Shown here piece by piece: positions 1-6,168 of a DNA stretch of 15,416 nucleotides. The stretch lies in the NCBI GenBank assembly GCA_041659085.1, contig JBAZYZ010000014.1, positions 1 through 15,416 on the forward strand. Direction: 5' to 3'. Origin of the DNA: JBAZYZ01 sp041659085 (GTDB taxonomy: Bacteria; Patescibacteriota; Minisyncoccia; Phycocordibacterales; VMEP01). The notes under the pieces are model-generated. The model was not told the DNA's origin. It was given only the letters and a program-made list of their open reading frames with translations, and searched no databases. The stretch's first letter is position 1. Each line of letters opens with the position of its first letter. The position numbers were made by a program, and so were the translations under genes.

Positions 1-583
1 CTAGATAATTGGCTGCCTGACAGGCGTCTGTATGAAAAACCGGAAATTTAAGTTTTGTTTTTTTGCCGTTTACCATCCTTGCGATTTCTTTAATTGGCTG
101 AATAGTTCCGATTTCGTTTTGAACATACATTACCGAGACAAGAATAGTGTTTTTCTTTATTGCTTTTTTTATTTTTTCCGCTAAAACAATGCCGTTTTTT
201 TCCGGATAAACATAAGTTACTTCCGCGTCACCCGACTCTTCAAGCGATTTACAGGCCTCAAAAATTGCCGAGTGTTCAAAAGCCGTAGTCACTATATGCG
301 GTTTTTTTATGCCGTCTTTGCGCGCTTTTTTCATGACACCGGAAACAACAATGTTATCCCCTTCCGTTCCCCCGCTCGTAAAAACAATTTCCTCGCGGCG
401 GACCTGGAGCAAACGCGCCGATTTTTCACGGGCATTTGAGAGAGCCCTGCGCGCGCGGATTCCTTCCTCGTGGAGTGCTCCGGCATTGCCGTAAACAGTC
501 CCGAGATACGGAAGCATAGCTTTAACCACCCGCGGATCTGTCGGAGTGGTCGCGGCATTATCCAAATAAATACGCTTATTCAT
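1..583 (-). CDS. Cysteine desulfurase, NifS/IscS type (N-terminal half, cut by window edge)
   Basis: A PLP-dependent class V aminotransferase that takes sulfur from cysteine as a persulfide for Fe-S cluster and tRNA thiolation pathways. Reading the minus strand from ATG at 583 gives 194 residues before the window ends; the family is usually about 380-400. Visible motifs in order: YLDNAATTP at residues 6-14, SGGTEGDN at 70-77 (the SGxTExxN phosphate-binding loop), FEHSA at 102-106 with the histidine that stacks on PLP, NEIGT at 156-160, and HTDACQ at 184-189 holding the Asp that binds the PLP pyridine nitrogen and the Gln near O3'. The Schiff-base Lys and catalytic Cys lie outside the window, so NifS, IscS and SufS-like forms cannot be separated fully; the residues seen fit NifS/IscS best. 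No clear Shine-Dalgarno site precedes the ATG, and a terminator separates it from the gene upstream. Confidence 0.93.
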   Translation of the reverse strand, partial: MNKRIYLDNAATTPTDPRVVKAMLPYLGTVYGNAGALHEEGIRARRALSNAREKSARLLQVRREEIVFTSGGTEGDNIVVSGVMKKARKDGIKKPHIVTTAFEHSAIFEACKSLEESGDAEVTYVYPEKNGIVLAEKIKKAIKKNTILVSVMYVQNEIGTIQPIKEIARMVNGKKTKLKFPVFHTDACQAANYL

Positions 584-612
584 ATAAAACAGCTTACTGT
601 AATCACGCCAAT

Positions 613-637
613 AAAAAAAGCCCAGGCTTGCCTGGGC
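613..637 (-). terminator. Rho-independent terminator of the 662-1039 gene
   Basis: A perfect 8-bp stem, GCCCAGGC at 620-627 and GCCTGGGC at 630-637, has a 2-nt loop and is followed on the minus strand by seven Ts (613-619). It lies 25 nt past the stop of the minus-strand gene upstream and about 30 nt before the cysteine desulfurase start, so it separates the two units. The two-base loop would open by a base pair or two in RNA. Confidence 0.85.
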
Positions 638-661
638 TTTACCTCTTATTGTGAGGGTGGT

Positions 662-1039
662 TCAGATCGGCTGAAAAGCCGAGCCGTACACGACATCCGG
701 GTCGCTCAGCACGCTGTCAAGATGCTGACCAATGAACGCCTCAAGATGGGCGACCGATACGCCGGACCTTGGACGCATGTGTTGAACAACCGCGTGGGCG
801 GAAATCTCCTTGTCAAACGGAACATNNNNNNNNNNTTTGGGGGCGTCTCCCCCCGCCATGCGGCGAATGTTGCCGCTAACCAGAACAACGTCGTTCCCGA
901 TACGCATGAACTGGGGGTTCCATCCGAGGGATATGCTCCATTTCCCGTGAATAAACCTCCACTCTCCGCGCACTTCGTCAAAAACAAGCGCGGGGGCCTC
1001 TTTTTGGGCTGGCATAGCGGCCGTCGTTTCTGTTCCCAT
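662..1039 (-). CDS. Hypothetical protein, interrupted by an assembly gap
   Basis: About 125 codons if the 10-N placeholder happens to keep frame. I chose ATG 1039 because GAGGAG lies six bases upstream, a strong Shine-Dalgarno site; the longer reading to 1162 runs across the divergent promoter region. The N-terminal part (residues 1-68) has short strands such as RGEWRFIHGKWSISLGWNPQ and looks soluble, with no signal peptide or membrane helix. The C-terminal part after the gap ends in a predicted short helical stretch. I recognise no family. The region is somewhat more GC-rich than its neighbours. Because the N run marks a gap of unknown size, the real protein may be longer, or the two halves may belong to different frames. 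A terminator follows the stop and a promoter lies at 1135-1162. Confidence 0.55.
   Translation of the reverse strand: MGTETTAAMPAQKEAPALVFDEVRGEWRFIHGKWSISLGWNPQFMRIGNDVVLVSGNIRRMAGGDAPKXXXXVPFDKEISAHAVVQHMRPRSGVSVAHLEAFIGQHLDSVLSDPDVVYGSAFQPI
826..835. other. Assembly gap (10 N)
   Basis: Ten consecutive Ns next to a G-rich run (GGGGG) at 839-843. This is a scaffolding placeholder of unknown true length inside the hypothetical gene, so frame continuity across it cannot be trusted. Confidence 0.99.
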
Positions 1040-1134
1040 TTGATTCTCCTCGTTTATTGATGTTTTGTTGAACCGCCTACTGCTTCCTGGTAACCGCAAA
1101 CAACATGCTAACTGCACTACAGAACTCCTCTCAC

Positions 1135-1162
1135 ATACTATCAATCCAGAATTTTTTTGCAA
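1135..1162 (-). promoter_or_regulatory. Promoter for the hypothetical gene (minus strand)
   Basis: Read on the minus strand: -35 TTGCAA (1162-1157), 16-bp spacer, -10 TAGTAT (1140-1135). It would start transcription near 1128 and leave a leader of about 90 nt that contains the GAGGAG ribosome site of the gene starting at 1039. The -35 hexamer is self-complementary and is shared with the opposite promoter. Confidence 0.5.
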
Positions 1163-1184
1163 AAGGCGGCTTTTACTGTATAAT
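1157..1184 (+). promoter_or_regulatory. Promoter for the DUF4446-infB-rbfA unit
   Basis: -35 TTGCAA (1157-1162), 16-bp spacer, perfect -10 TATAAT (1179-1184). Transcription would start near 1191, only about 10 nt before the ATG at 1202. No Shine-Dalgarno sequence lies between, so the first gene may be translated from a nearly leaderless mRNA. Confidence 0.65.
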
Positions 1185-1201
1185 CAAACGCATAATTTAT
1201 T

Positions 1202-1672
1202 ATGGCATTAGACGCAAACACCATCATTATCGTCCTGCTTGGAATTATAGTTCTTTTGATTGGTTGGATTATATATTTTGAGGTTCGTTTAAGTAAGCTG
1301 CTCCGCGGGAAAGACGCCAATACTCTTGAGGACAGCTGGAACAACATTTTGGCTGAATTAAAGGATGTCCAAAACGCCAGGCGTGAAATTGAAACATATT
1401 TACGAAGCGTAGAACAAAGACTTAAGCGTTCTATTCAGGGGGTGGAGACGATCCGCTTCAATCCGTTCAAAGACCTAAACATGGGCTCCAATCAGAGCTT
1501 CTCAACCGCTTTCTTGGACGAGGACGGCAATGGTGTGGTAGTTTCAAGCTTGTATTCCAGGGACCGTGTTAGCGTATATTCAAAGCCGCTTAAAAAGCAT
1601 GCTTCCGAATACGGTTTGACGGAGGAGGAGAAAGAAGCTGTGGCTAAGGCAAGACCGGGCAGAATAGCATAA
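1202..1672 (+). CDS. DUF4446 family membrane-anchored protein
   Basis: A 156-residue protein of unknown function. It has one N-terminal membrane helix (about residues 8-28), a charged helical stretch (about 35-80) and then the family signature: RSIQGVETIRFNPF around residues 76-89, followed by NQSFSTAFLDEDGNGVVVSSLYSRD. These strings match my memory of DUF4446 (found in Firmicutes and CPR genomes); no biochemical role is established. It ends in a charged tail rich in Glu and Lys, presumably cytoplasmic. The start follows a very good promoter by 17 nt without a ribosome site. infB begins 38 nt downstream on the same strand with no terminator between, so co-transcription with translation genes is likely. 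Confidence 0.85.
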   Translation: MALDANTIIIVLLGIIVLLIGWIIYFEVRLSKLLRGKDANTLEDSWNNILAELKDVQNARREIETYLRSVEQRLKRSIQGVETIRFNPFKDLNMGSNQSFSTAFLDEDGNGVVVSSLYSRDRVSVYSKPLKKHASEYGLTEEEKEAVAKARPGRIA

Positions 1673-1710
1673 CCATATGCGAATCGAGCTCCATATACAA
1701 AAAATTAAAC

Positions 1711-3228
1711 ATGGCGGAACAAAAACACAATATAACAGTGGAGCGTCCGCCCGTGATAGTAATCACCGGGCATATTGACCATGGTAAATCATCCCTGCTT
1801 GATTATATACGGAAAACCAACGTTGTCGCAGGAGAAAAGGGCGGAATCACCCAACACACTTCCGCTTACGAAGTAACGCACAAAAACGAAAACGGGGTTT
1901 CAAAAAAAATCACCTTCCTGGACACTCCGGGCCACGAAGCGTTTTCTAAAATGCGCGCCCGCGGGGTTTCAGCCGCAGACATCGCCATTCTTGTTGTTTC
2001 CGCGGAAGACAGCGTCAAAGCGCAGACTATTGAAGCCCTGAAAACAATACAAGCCGACGGGCTGCCTTTCATTGTCGCCATAAACAAAATAGACAAGCCG
2101 GCGGCTAACATAGAGAAAGTAAAAATGGATTTGGCGGAAAACGGGGTCTATGTGGAAGGATTTGGAGGCAACACCTCGTGCGTTCCGATTTCGGCGAAAA
2201 CAGGTCAGGGGGTTCCGGAACTTTTGGACACGATTCTTTTGGTCGCGGAAATGGAAGAGTTAAAGGGCGCCCCGGATGCTCCTGCTGAAGGATTTATCAT
2301 AGAATCTAACGTGGATAAGCAACGCGGTATTTCCGCGACTCTTCTCATAAAAAATGGCACCCTCAAAAACGGAATGTTCGTGGTGGCTGAAGATGCTGTT
2401 GTCCCGGCGCGGCTCATAGAAAATTTCATGGGACAAAGTGTCAAAGAAGCCTGTTTCTCTTCCCCCGTCACAATAACCGGATGGAGCAAACTTCCAAACG
2501 TCGGAGCCCGCTTCGCCGTTTATGAAAAAAAGAAAGACGCCGAGACGGCAATTTCATCCTCAAAAGAATCGGCTCAATCTATCAAACATAAAAAACTCGC
2601 AGAGGAGCAGCCCGCCGAAGGAACCATAATAATCCCGCTTATCATCAAAGCCGATGTCGCCGGCACGCTTGAGGCTATTGAAAACGAAATTGGCAAAATT
2701 AAAAAAGAAGGAATTGCTGCCAGGGTTGTGCAACGCGGATGCGGCGCAATAACCGAAACCGACGTTAAGCTCGCAAGCGGGATGGATGGCGCTATTATAA
2801 TAGGATTTAACGTCAAGGCTGAAAAATCGGCGCTTGAACTTGCTTCCACATTAAACGTCCGCATCAATTGTTTTGACATAATTTATAAAATAACGGAATG
2901 GCTGGAAGAGGAAGTGGAAAAACAGCGACCCCGAGTCACGGCGGAAGAAACAACGGGTTCCGCCAAGATAATGAGGTGTTTCAGCAAGACGAAAGATAAG
3001 CAAGTTGTCGGTGGAAAAGTGACCAAAGGTTCAATCCTTTCAAACTCCAACTTAAAAATTATGCGCCGCGATTTTGAAATTGGCCGCGGTAAAATAGTGG
3101 AACTGCAACAAAGCAAGGCTAAAGCAAGAGAAGTCGGAGAAGGTCTTGAGTTCGGCGTTTCCATTGAAACACGGACTGAAATAGCGCCGGGAGACATGAT
3201 AGAAGCTTATGTGGATGTCACGAAATAA
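1711..3228 (+). CDS. infB: Translation initiation factor IF-2, minimal form
   Basis: GTPase that places initiator tRNA on the 30S subunit and promotes subunit joining. The G domain is plain: GHIDHGKS at residues 20-27 (P-loop), the switch I string GGITQH at 44-49, DTPGHE at 71-76, NKID at 125-128 and SAK at 161-163. Beta-barrel domain II follows (about 195-280), then domain III and the C1/C2 initiator-tRNA-binding part, ending in GDMIEAYVDV. At 505 residues it lacks the long N-terminal region of E. coli IF-2 (890 residues) and has only about 13 residues before the G domain, as in other reduced bacteria. No Shine-Dalgarno site precedes the ATG. rbfA follows after 6 nt, the usual infB-rbfA order. 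Confidence 0.97.
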   Translation: MAEQKHNITVERPPVIVITGHIDHGKSSLLDYIRKTNVVAGEKGGITQHTSAYEVTHKNENGVSKKITFLDTPGHEAFSKMRARGVSAADIAILVVSAEDSVKAQTIEALKTIQADGLPFIVAINKIDKPAANIEKVKMDLAENGVYVEGFGGNTSCVPISAKTGQGVPELLDTILLVAEMEELKGAPDAPAEGFIIESNVDKQRGISATLLIKNGTLKNGMFVVAEDAVVPARLIENFMGQSVKEACFSSPVTITGWSKLPNVGARFAVYEKKKDAETAISSSKESAQSIKHKKLAEEQPAEGTIIIPLIIKADVAGTLEAIENEIGKIKKEGIAARVVQRGCGAITETDVKLASGMDGAIIIGFNVKAEKSALELASTLNVRINCFDIIYKITEWLEEEVEKQRPRVTAEETTGSAKIMRCFSKTKDKQVVGGKVTKGSILSNSNLKIMRRDFEIGRGKIVELQQSKAKAREVGEGLEFGVSIETRTEIAPGDMIEAYVDVTK

Positions 3229-3234
3229 GATTGT

Positions 3235-3567
3235 ATGGATATCAAAACAAACAGCCAGCGCCAGGAAAAAGTGACCGAACTTCTCCGAAACTTAACGGCG
3301 GAATTTTTGCAGCGCGAATCAGGCATTCAATCCCTGATTACCGTAACAAGCGCGAGTGTTTCCCCCGACCTGAAGCGCGCCACTGTGTACATAACAGTCC
3401 TTCCGGAAAACAAAGAAGACGCGGCGCTTGACTTCGCCAAAAGAAAAAGGAAAGAATTGAGGGAGTACGTTAAATCCAAAACAAAATTCCGCGTTCTTCC
3501 ATTTCTGAACGTAGAATTGGACAAGGCGGAAAAAATCCGGCAGAAGATTGATGGGCTATCAAGTTAG
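3235..3567 (+). CDS. rbfA: Ribosome-binding factor A
   Basis: A 110-residue single KH-like domain protein that binds the 30S subunit near the 5' end of 16S rRNA during late maturation and cold adaptation. Recognisable features are the N-terminal helix with RQEKVTELLRNLTAEFLQRE, the central strand ITVTSASVSPDLKRATVYITVLP, and the C-terminal segment RVLPFLNVELDKAEKIRQKID, all in family order. Length is normal for RbfA. The start is 6 nt after the infB stop, so the two are surely co-transcribed and probably translationally coupled, since no independent ribosome site is visible. A tRNA-Cys gene starts only 5 nt after the stop codon. Confidence 0.93.
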   Translation: MDIKTNSQRQEKVTELLRNLTAEFLQRESGIQSLITVTSASVSPDLKRATVYITVLPENKEDAALDFAKRKRKELREYVKSKTKFRVLPFLNVELDKAEKIRQKIDGLSS

Positions 3568-3571
3568 ATAA

Positions 3572-3643
3572 GGCGTAGTGGCCAAGTGGTAAGGCAAGGG
3601 ACTGCAAATCCCTTATACGGCGGTTCGATTCCGCCCTACGCCT
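3572..3643 (+). tRNA. tRNA-Cys (GCA)
   Basis: Acceptor stem GGCGTAG (3572-3578) pairs with CTACGCC (3636-3642). The anticodon loop CTGCAAA has anticodon GCA at 3604-3606, the T arm carries GGTTCGATTCC, and the discriminator is U, as expected for tRNA-Cys. CCA is not encoded (TCAAG follows). The gene begins 5 nt after the rbfA stop codon with no promoter between them, so it is probably processed from the infB-rbfA transcript. Confidence 0.95.
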
Positions 3644-3666
3644 CAAGTGAATAAGTTTTCACTTTT

Positions 3667-3748
3667 GCCCGGGTGGCGGAACTGGTATACGCGCACGACT
3701 TAAAATCGTGTCTCGCAAGGGATGTGGGTTCGATTCCCACCCCGGGCA
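3667..3748 (+). tRNA. tRNA-Leu (TAA)
   Basis: Acceptor GCCCGGG (3667-3673) pairs with CCCGGGC (3741-3747), discriminator A. The anticodon loop CTTAAAA carries TAA at 3701-3703. A long class II variable arm and 82-nt length fit leucine. CCA is not encoded. It lies 23 nt after tRNA-Cys. Confidence 0.95.
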
Positions 3749-3798
3749 CTAGTTTTGAGAATCGAATAAAGTTTGATAGATTTAGGAAGTTAAAAAAT

Positions 3799-3830
3799 AT
3801 CCGCCCATAGCTGTTTTGGTAGATATACAG
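3799..3830 (+). pseudogene. Decayed tRNA 5'-half fragment
   Basis: The stretch at 3799-3826 reads almost like the 5' half of the tRNA-Lys gene 75 nt downstream: both have ATCCGCCC, a G-to-A change, TAGCT, then TTGGTAGA. After the D arm the similarity stops: there is no anticodon stem, T arm or 3' acceptor strand. The A/T-rich bases before it also resemble those before tRNA-Lys. I read it as the remnant of a partial tandem duplication of the tRNA-Lys gene, not a functional tRNA. Confidence 0.65.
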
Positions 3831-3875
3831 TAAAGTAAATTTGAATAATAAAAAGGTAAAGTTTTAAAATAATAT

Positions 3876-3948
3876 CCGCCCGTAGCTCAGTTGGTAGAGC
3901 AGTTGCCTCTTAAGCAAATGGTCGTAGGTTCGATTCCTACCGGGCGGA
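3876..3948 (+). tRNA. tRNA-Lys (CTT)
   Basis: Acceptor CCGCCCG (3876-3882) pairs with CGGGCGG (3941-3947), discriminator A. The D arm is GCTC-loop-GAGC, and the anticodon loop CTCTTAA has CTT at 3909-3911. The T arm is GTAGG-TTCGATT-CCTAC. The outer anticodon-stem pair is a G-A mismatch (3902/3918). CCA is not encoded. A tRNA-Lys with the commoner TTT anticodon is not in the window. Confidence 0.93.
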
Positions 3949-3960
3949 CAAGCGTTAAGA

Positions 3961-3984
3961 AAATTTCCCCTGCGGGAAATTTTT
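3961..3984 (+). terminator. Hairpin after tRNA-Lys, probable terminator
   Basis: Perfect 9-bp stem AAATTTCCC (3961-3969) and GGGAAATTT (3974-3982) with loop CTGC, followed by TT. It starts 12 nt after tRNA-Lys. The T run is short and partly inside the stem, so termination would be modest. Another reading is that it belongs to the hairpin-rich spacer that follows. Confidence 0.5.
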
Positions 3985-3986
3985 AG

Positions 3987-4092
3987 CTTGTCCGAAGCGC
4001 AGCGATGTTTTTGTTTGAGCTTTGCTCAAGGCAAAAACCGCGAGCCGGGGTCGCGAAATTTTTCCGTCAGGAAAAATATTTGTGACGACAAG
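3987..4092. other. Hairpin-dense spacer that can fold as a four-way junction
   Basis: An outer helix CTTGTC (3987-3992) / GACAAG (4087-4092) encloses three hairpins. The first is GTTTTTG (4007-4013) / CAAAAAC (4032-4038) with an inner TTGAGC/GCTCAA stem. The second is CGCGA (4039-4043) / TCGCG (4051-4055). The third is ATTTTTCC (4058-4065) / GGAAAAAT (4070-4077). No ORF is convincing here. It lies between tRNA-Lys and tRNA-Leu, so it may be a structured RNA processed with the tRNAs, or a mobile palindromic intergenic repeat. Confidence 0.45.
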
Positions 4093-4126
4093 TGATACAA
4101 TAATGCGTAGGGTGGTTTATTAATAC

Positions 4127-4208
4127 GGGCGAGTGGCGGAATTGGTATACGCGCGTGCCTTAGGAGCACGTTCCGAAAGGATTGGAGGTTCGAGTCCTCT
4201 CTCGCCCA
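4127..4208 (+). tRNA. tRNA-Leu (TAG)
   Basis: Acceptor GGGCGAG (4127-4133) pairs with CTCGCCC (4201-4207), discriminator A. Anticodon stem CGTGC/GCACG holds loop CTTAGGA with TAG at 4161-4163. A long variable arm and 82-nt length fit leucine. CCA is not encoded. It is the last tRNA of the cluster. Confidence 0.95.
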
Positions 4209-4215
4209 CTATTAC

Positions 4216-4256
4216 TTTCTAAAGTTTCTAAAGTTTCCAAAGTGAGACTTTGGAAA
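4216..4256. repeat. Three 9-bp tandem repeats merging into a 10-bp hairpin
   Basis: TTTCTAAAG (4216-4224), TTTCTAAAG (4225-4233) and TTTCCAAAG (4234-4242) are head-to-tail copies. The last copy forms the left arm of a perfect 10-bp stem TTTCCAAAGT (4234-4243) / ACTTTGGAAA (4247-4256) with loop GAG. The hairpin is followed by As, not Ts, on the plus strand, so it is not a standard terminator for the tRNAs. Confidence 0.7.
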
Positions 4257-4276
4257 AAATAATGTTGTAAAATAAG

Positions 4277-4322
4277 GGTTAAAATTCAACCTAAAATCAA
4301 AATTTTGGGATGAATTTTAACC
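4277..4322. other. Long hairpin abutting the SPFH-operon promoter
   Basis: GGTTAAAATTCA (4277-4288) pairs perfectly with TGAATTTTAACC (4311-4322). Inside, after one A-A mismatch, CCTAAAAT (4290-4297) pairs with ATTTTGGG (4302-4309) with one G-U, closing on loop CAAA. The right foot touches the first base of the -35 box at 4323. It lacks a downstream T run. It could be an operator, or a processing or termination element for tRNA-Leu. Confidence 0.7.
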
Positions 4323-4351
4323 TTGACTTTTATCTCAAAACATGCTTAAAT
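4323..4351 (+). promoter_or_regulatory. Promoter of the SPFH operon
   Basis: -35 TTGACT (4323-4328), 17-bp spacer, -10 TTAAAT (4346-4351). The start would fall near 4358 and give a leader of about 70 nt that ends in AAAGGAG (4414-4420), nine bases before ATG 4430. Confidence 0.6.
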
Positions 4352-4429
4352 TGAGACAGTTTTAGATTCGTCCCGGGTATGGAGAATCCTCTCTATCCCC
4401 GCCTGAAAATCTTAAAGGAGTAACTGGAA

Positions 4430-5605
4430 ATGGAAGCAATCTGGGAAAACATGCAAAGTATTCTCACGGTAATCGGCTATATCATCGGAGGAATAGTCGT
4501 GATTGCATCAATCTCTTTTGTCATTTTCTTGGGCGTTAAGATGGCGCCCATTCTTATCGACAAAAACCTCAAGCTAAGCAGAGTAAGAACTCTGTTCATA
4601 TCGGGACCAATATTAACTATCGCGGGTTGGCCGATATTCCTCGTATTGATTCAGGTTTTATTCTGGATGACAAACTGGATAATCGGCAACTCTTACCTTG
4701 AGCACAATACCGTGACAATCGTTGCGGGATTATTCCTAAGCATTGCTTATTTTTACATCGGCGGGCTCGCCAAGGTAAAGAAAGCCAGTGTTGGGATGCC
4801 GGAAATTTTCGGCGCGCGCAGGGTTGGTTTCGTTCTGCCGGAGGGGTACTGTCATATTCCCCCGCGGCCGTTCATGAGCTACACAGAAACGCCAATAGAA
4901 CTCATCACCACAAAACTGAACGAACCTATGGAGGTATTAGTCGGCAAACAAATCAGCGCGGACCCCAACCAACCCCAGGCGGGACAAGTAATTCCTGATA
5001 ACAAGCTTGTCTCAGAAGTGAAAATGAAAGTTGACGCTTCTATAGCATGGCAGGCGGACCCCTTAAACCTTCTTGGGTACACAAGCGTTCAAGACGGCGC
5101 AAAGGGTGTTGAAAAAGCTCTGGTTGACATAATGCGCCGGGTCATTCGTGAAAAAGCGCAAGGGATGTCTGACTCTGAATTCCTGAAGGGGCAAAAAGAT
5201 CTTGAAGAAGCCCTCAAAGCGGCGCTCGAAGCTCCACTTAACGCCGAAGAAGAAGCCAAGAAAGCATCCAACGGAGACTGGCACAATCTAATCAGGCGAC
5301 TGGGAATAACGGTAATCAAGATTCAGGTAACAAAAATCGTTCCCGCGTCAGAGGAGATGATTACCAGGCTTGAAAGGATTCGCGGGGAACAACTTGACCA
5401 GGAGGCGGAAAAGAACCAGGTGCGTCATCTTATCGACAACCTGGCTGGTCCCCTGATAAAAGAGCTCAACGTAAGTCCCGAAGCAGGTCTCCGTGCCGCG
5501 CTTGCCACCACTAAAGACGCGACAATGATCATAGTCGATGGCGCGGCAGGCGACTTCACGAAAGGGCAAGCTCTCGCCGCAAACAGTGGAAACCAAAGGA
5601 GGTAA
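4430..5605 (+). CDS. SPFH/Band-7 domain membrane protein
   Basis: A 391-residue protein of the stomatin/prohibitin/flotillin/HflK superfamily, which form membrane-bound scaffolds often linked to protease control or membrane microdomains. Three membrane helices are visible at about residues 10-35, 56-82 and 93-112; simple stomatins have one. The SPFH-like part runs from about 120 to 340, with the segment SEVKMKVDASIAWQADP, then an Asp/Glu-rich insertion (about 245-285) and the stretch LGITVIKIQVTKIVPASEEM typical of the end of the domain. A charged helix with RIRGEQLDQEAEKNQ follows, likely for oligomerisation, and an Ala-rich C-terminus. The start is set by AAAGGAG nine bases upstream. The next gene begins 5 nt after the stop, so they probably work together. 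No NfeD partner is present, and the exact role is unknown. Confidence 0.85.
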   Translation: MEAIWENMQSILTVIGYIIGGIVVIASISFVIFLGVKMAPILIDKNLKLSRVRTLFISGPILTIAGWPIFLVLIQVLFWMTNWIIGNSYLEHNTVTIVAGLFLSIAYFYIGGLAKVKKASVGMPEIFGARRVGFVLPEGYCHIPPRPFMSYTETPIELITTKLNEPMEVLVGKQISADPNQPQAGQVIPDNKLVSEVKMKVDASIAWQADPLNLLGYTSVQDGAKGVEKALVDIMRRVIREKAQGMSDSEFLKGQKDLEEALKAALEAPLNAEEEAKKASNGDWHNLIRRLGITVIKIQVTKIVPASEEMITRLERIRGEQLDQEAEKNQVRHLIDNLAGPLIKELNVSPEAGLRAALATTKDATMIIVDGAAGDFTKGQALAANSGNQRR

Positions 5606-5610
5606 CAATC

Positions 5611-6075
5611 ATGCTCCATCCTAACGTTGACAAAGGCATTTCAGCAACCTTCAAGTGGCTGGGTGTTTCAGCTTTAATCATCCTGGTCATCGGCGTGGGC
5701 GTAAGCGTCTACAAAAAAGTCAAACAAGACGCGCCTCCGCCTCCGCCTCCCCCCTCAGCAAGCGCTCTCATGGCAAGAGGTGGCATAGGACCGGAAATTA
5801 GAATGGTCCTGGCGCCAAGGGATGATTGGTCGGACGGAGTTGATGCGACCGACAAGTCAAACAATATGTACCCGATTGGCGGAGGATGCTACAGGGTAAA
5901 GGTCAATGGAAAAGTGGCCACAAACGGCGCCGGGAAAGAAGAAATTTGCAACGGCGACGATGTTGCGGGCGGACAAAATACCGCCACTCGCCTCATTTTG
6001 AGATTCCAGTCTGCCGAAAAAGACAGGGACCTCACGATGAAGGTGACCATGCATCGGAAGCCTCCCCGTGTGTAA
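5611..6075 (+). CDS. Small membrane-anchored protein with polyproline linker
   Basis: 154 residues with no family I recognise. A membrane helix at about residues 14-34 is followed by KKVK, which suggests the N-terminus is outside or the protein is monotopic. Seven consecutive prolines (42-48) then form a stiff linker, and a soluble C-terminal domain of about 100 residues contains two Cys (GGGCYRV and EEICNGD), which could form a disulfide if the domain is extracytoplasmic. The ribosome site AAAGGAGGT is very strong. The start is 5 nt after the SPFH stop, so the protein is a likely partner of that membrane scaffold. The proline run should need elongation factor P for efficient translation. A strong terminator follows. 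Confidence 0.8.
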   Translation: MLHPNVDKGISATFKWLGVSALIILVIGVGVSVYKKVKQDAPPPPPPPSASALMARGGIGPEIRMVLAPRDDWSDGVDATDKSNNMYPIGGGCYRVKVNGKVATNGAGKEEICNGDDVAGGQNTATRLILRFQSAEKDRDLTMKVTMHRKPPRV

Positions 6076-6115
6076 TCCGTTTTCAGGTGAGCGCAACGCT
6101 CAAATGCCAAACGGC

Positions 6116-6142
6116 AAAAGCCGCCCACAAGGCGGCTTTTTT
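6116..6142. terminator. Bidirectional rho-independent terminator
   Basis: GCCGCC (6120-6125) and GGCGGC (6131-6136) form a stem with loop CACAA. Six Ts follow on the plus strand (6137-6142) and four As precede (6116-6119), so it can serve both the SPFH operon (plus) and the pilin-like cluster (minus) that converge here. Confidence 0.9.
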
Positions 6143-6168
6143 CTTGCCAAATTTTCCAAAACCCAAGT

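Noticed and set aside
470..1060. A 196-residue plus-strand open frame across the N gap
   Set aside because: It overlaps the cysteine desulfurase 5' end, the terminator and the minus-strand gene, has no ribosome site, and reads as low-quality protein. The minus strand has a terminator, promoter and Shine-Dalgarno site in agreement.
4216..4256. A CRISPR-like array
   Set aside because: The 9-bp units are directly adjacent with no spacers and only three copies; they are simple tandem repeats leading into a hairpin.
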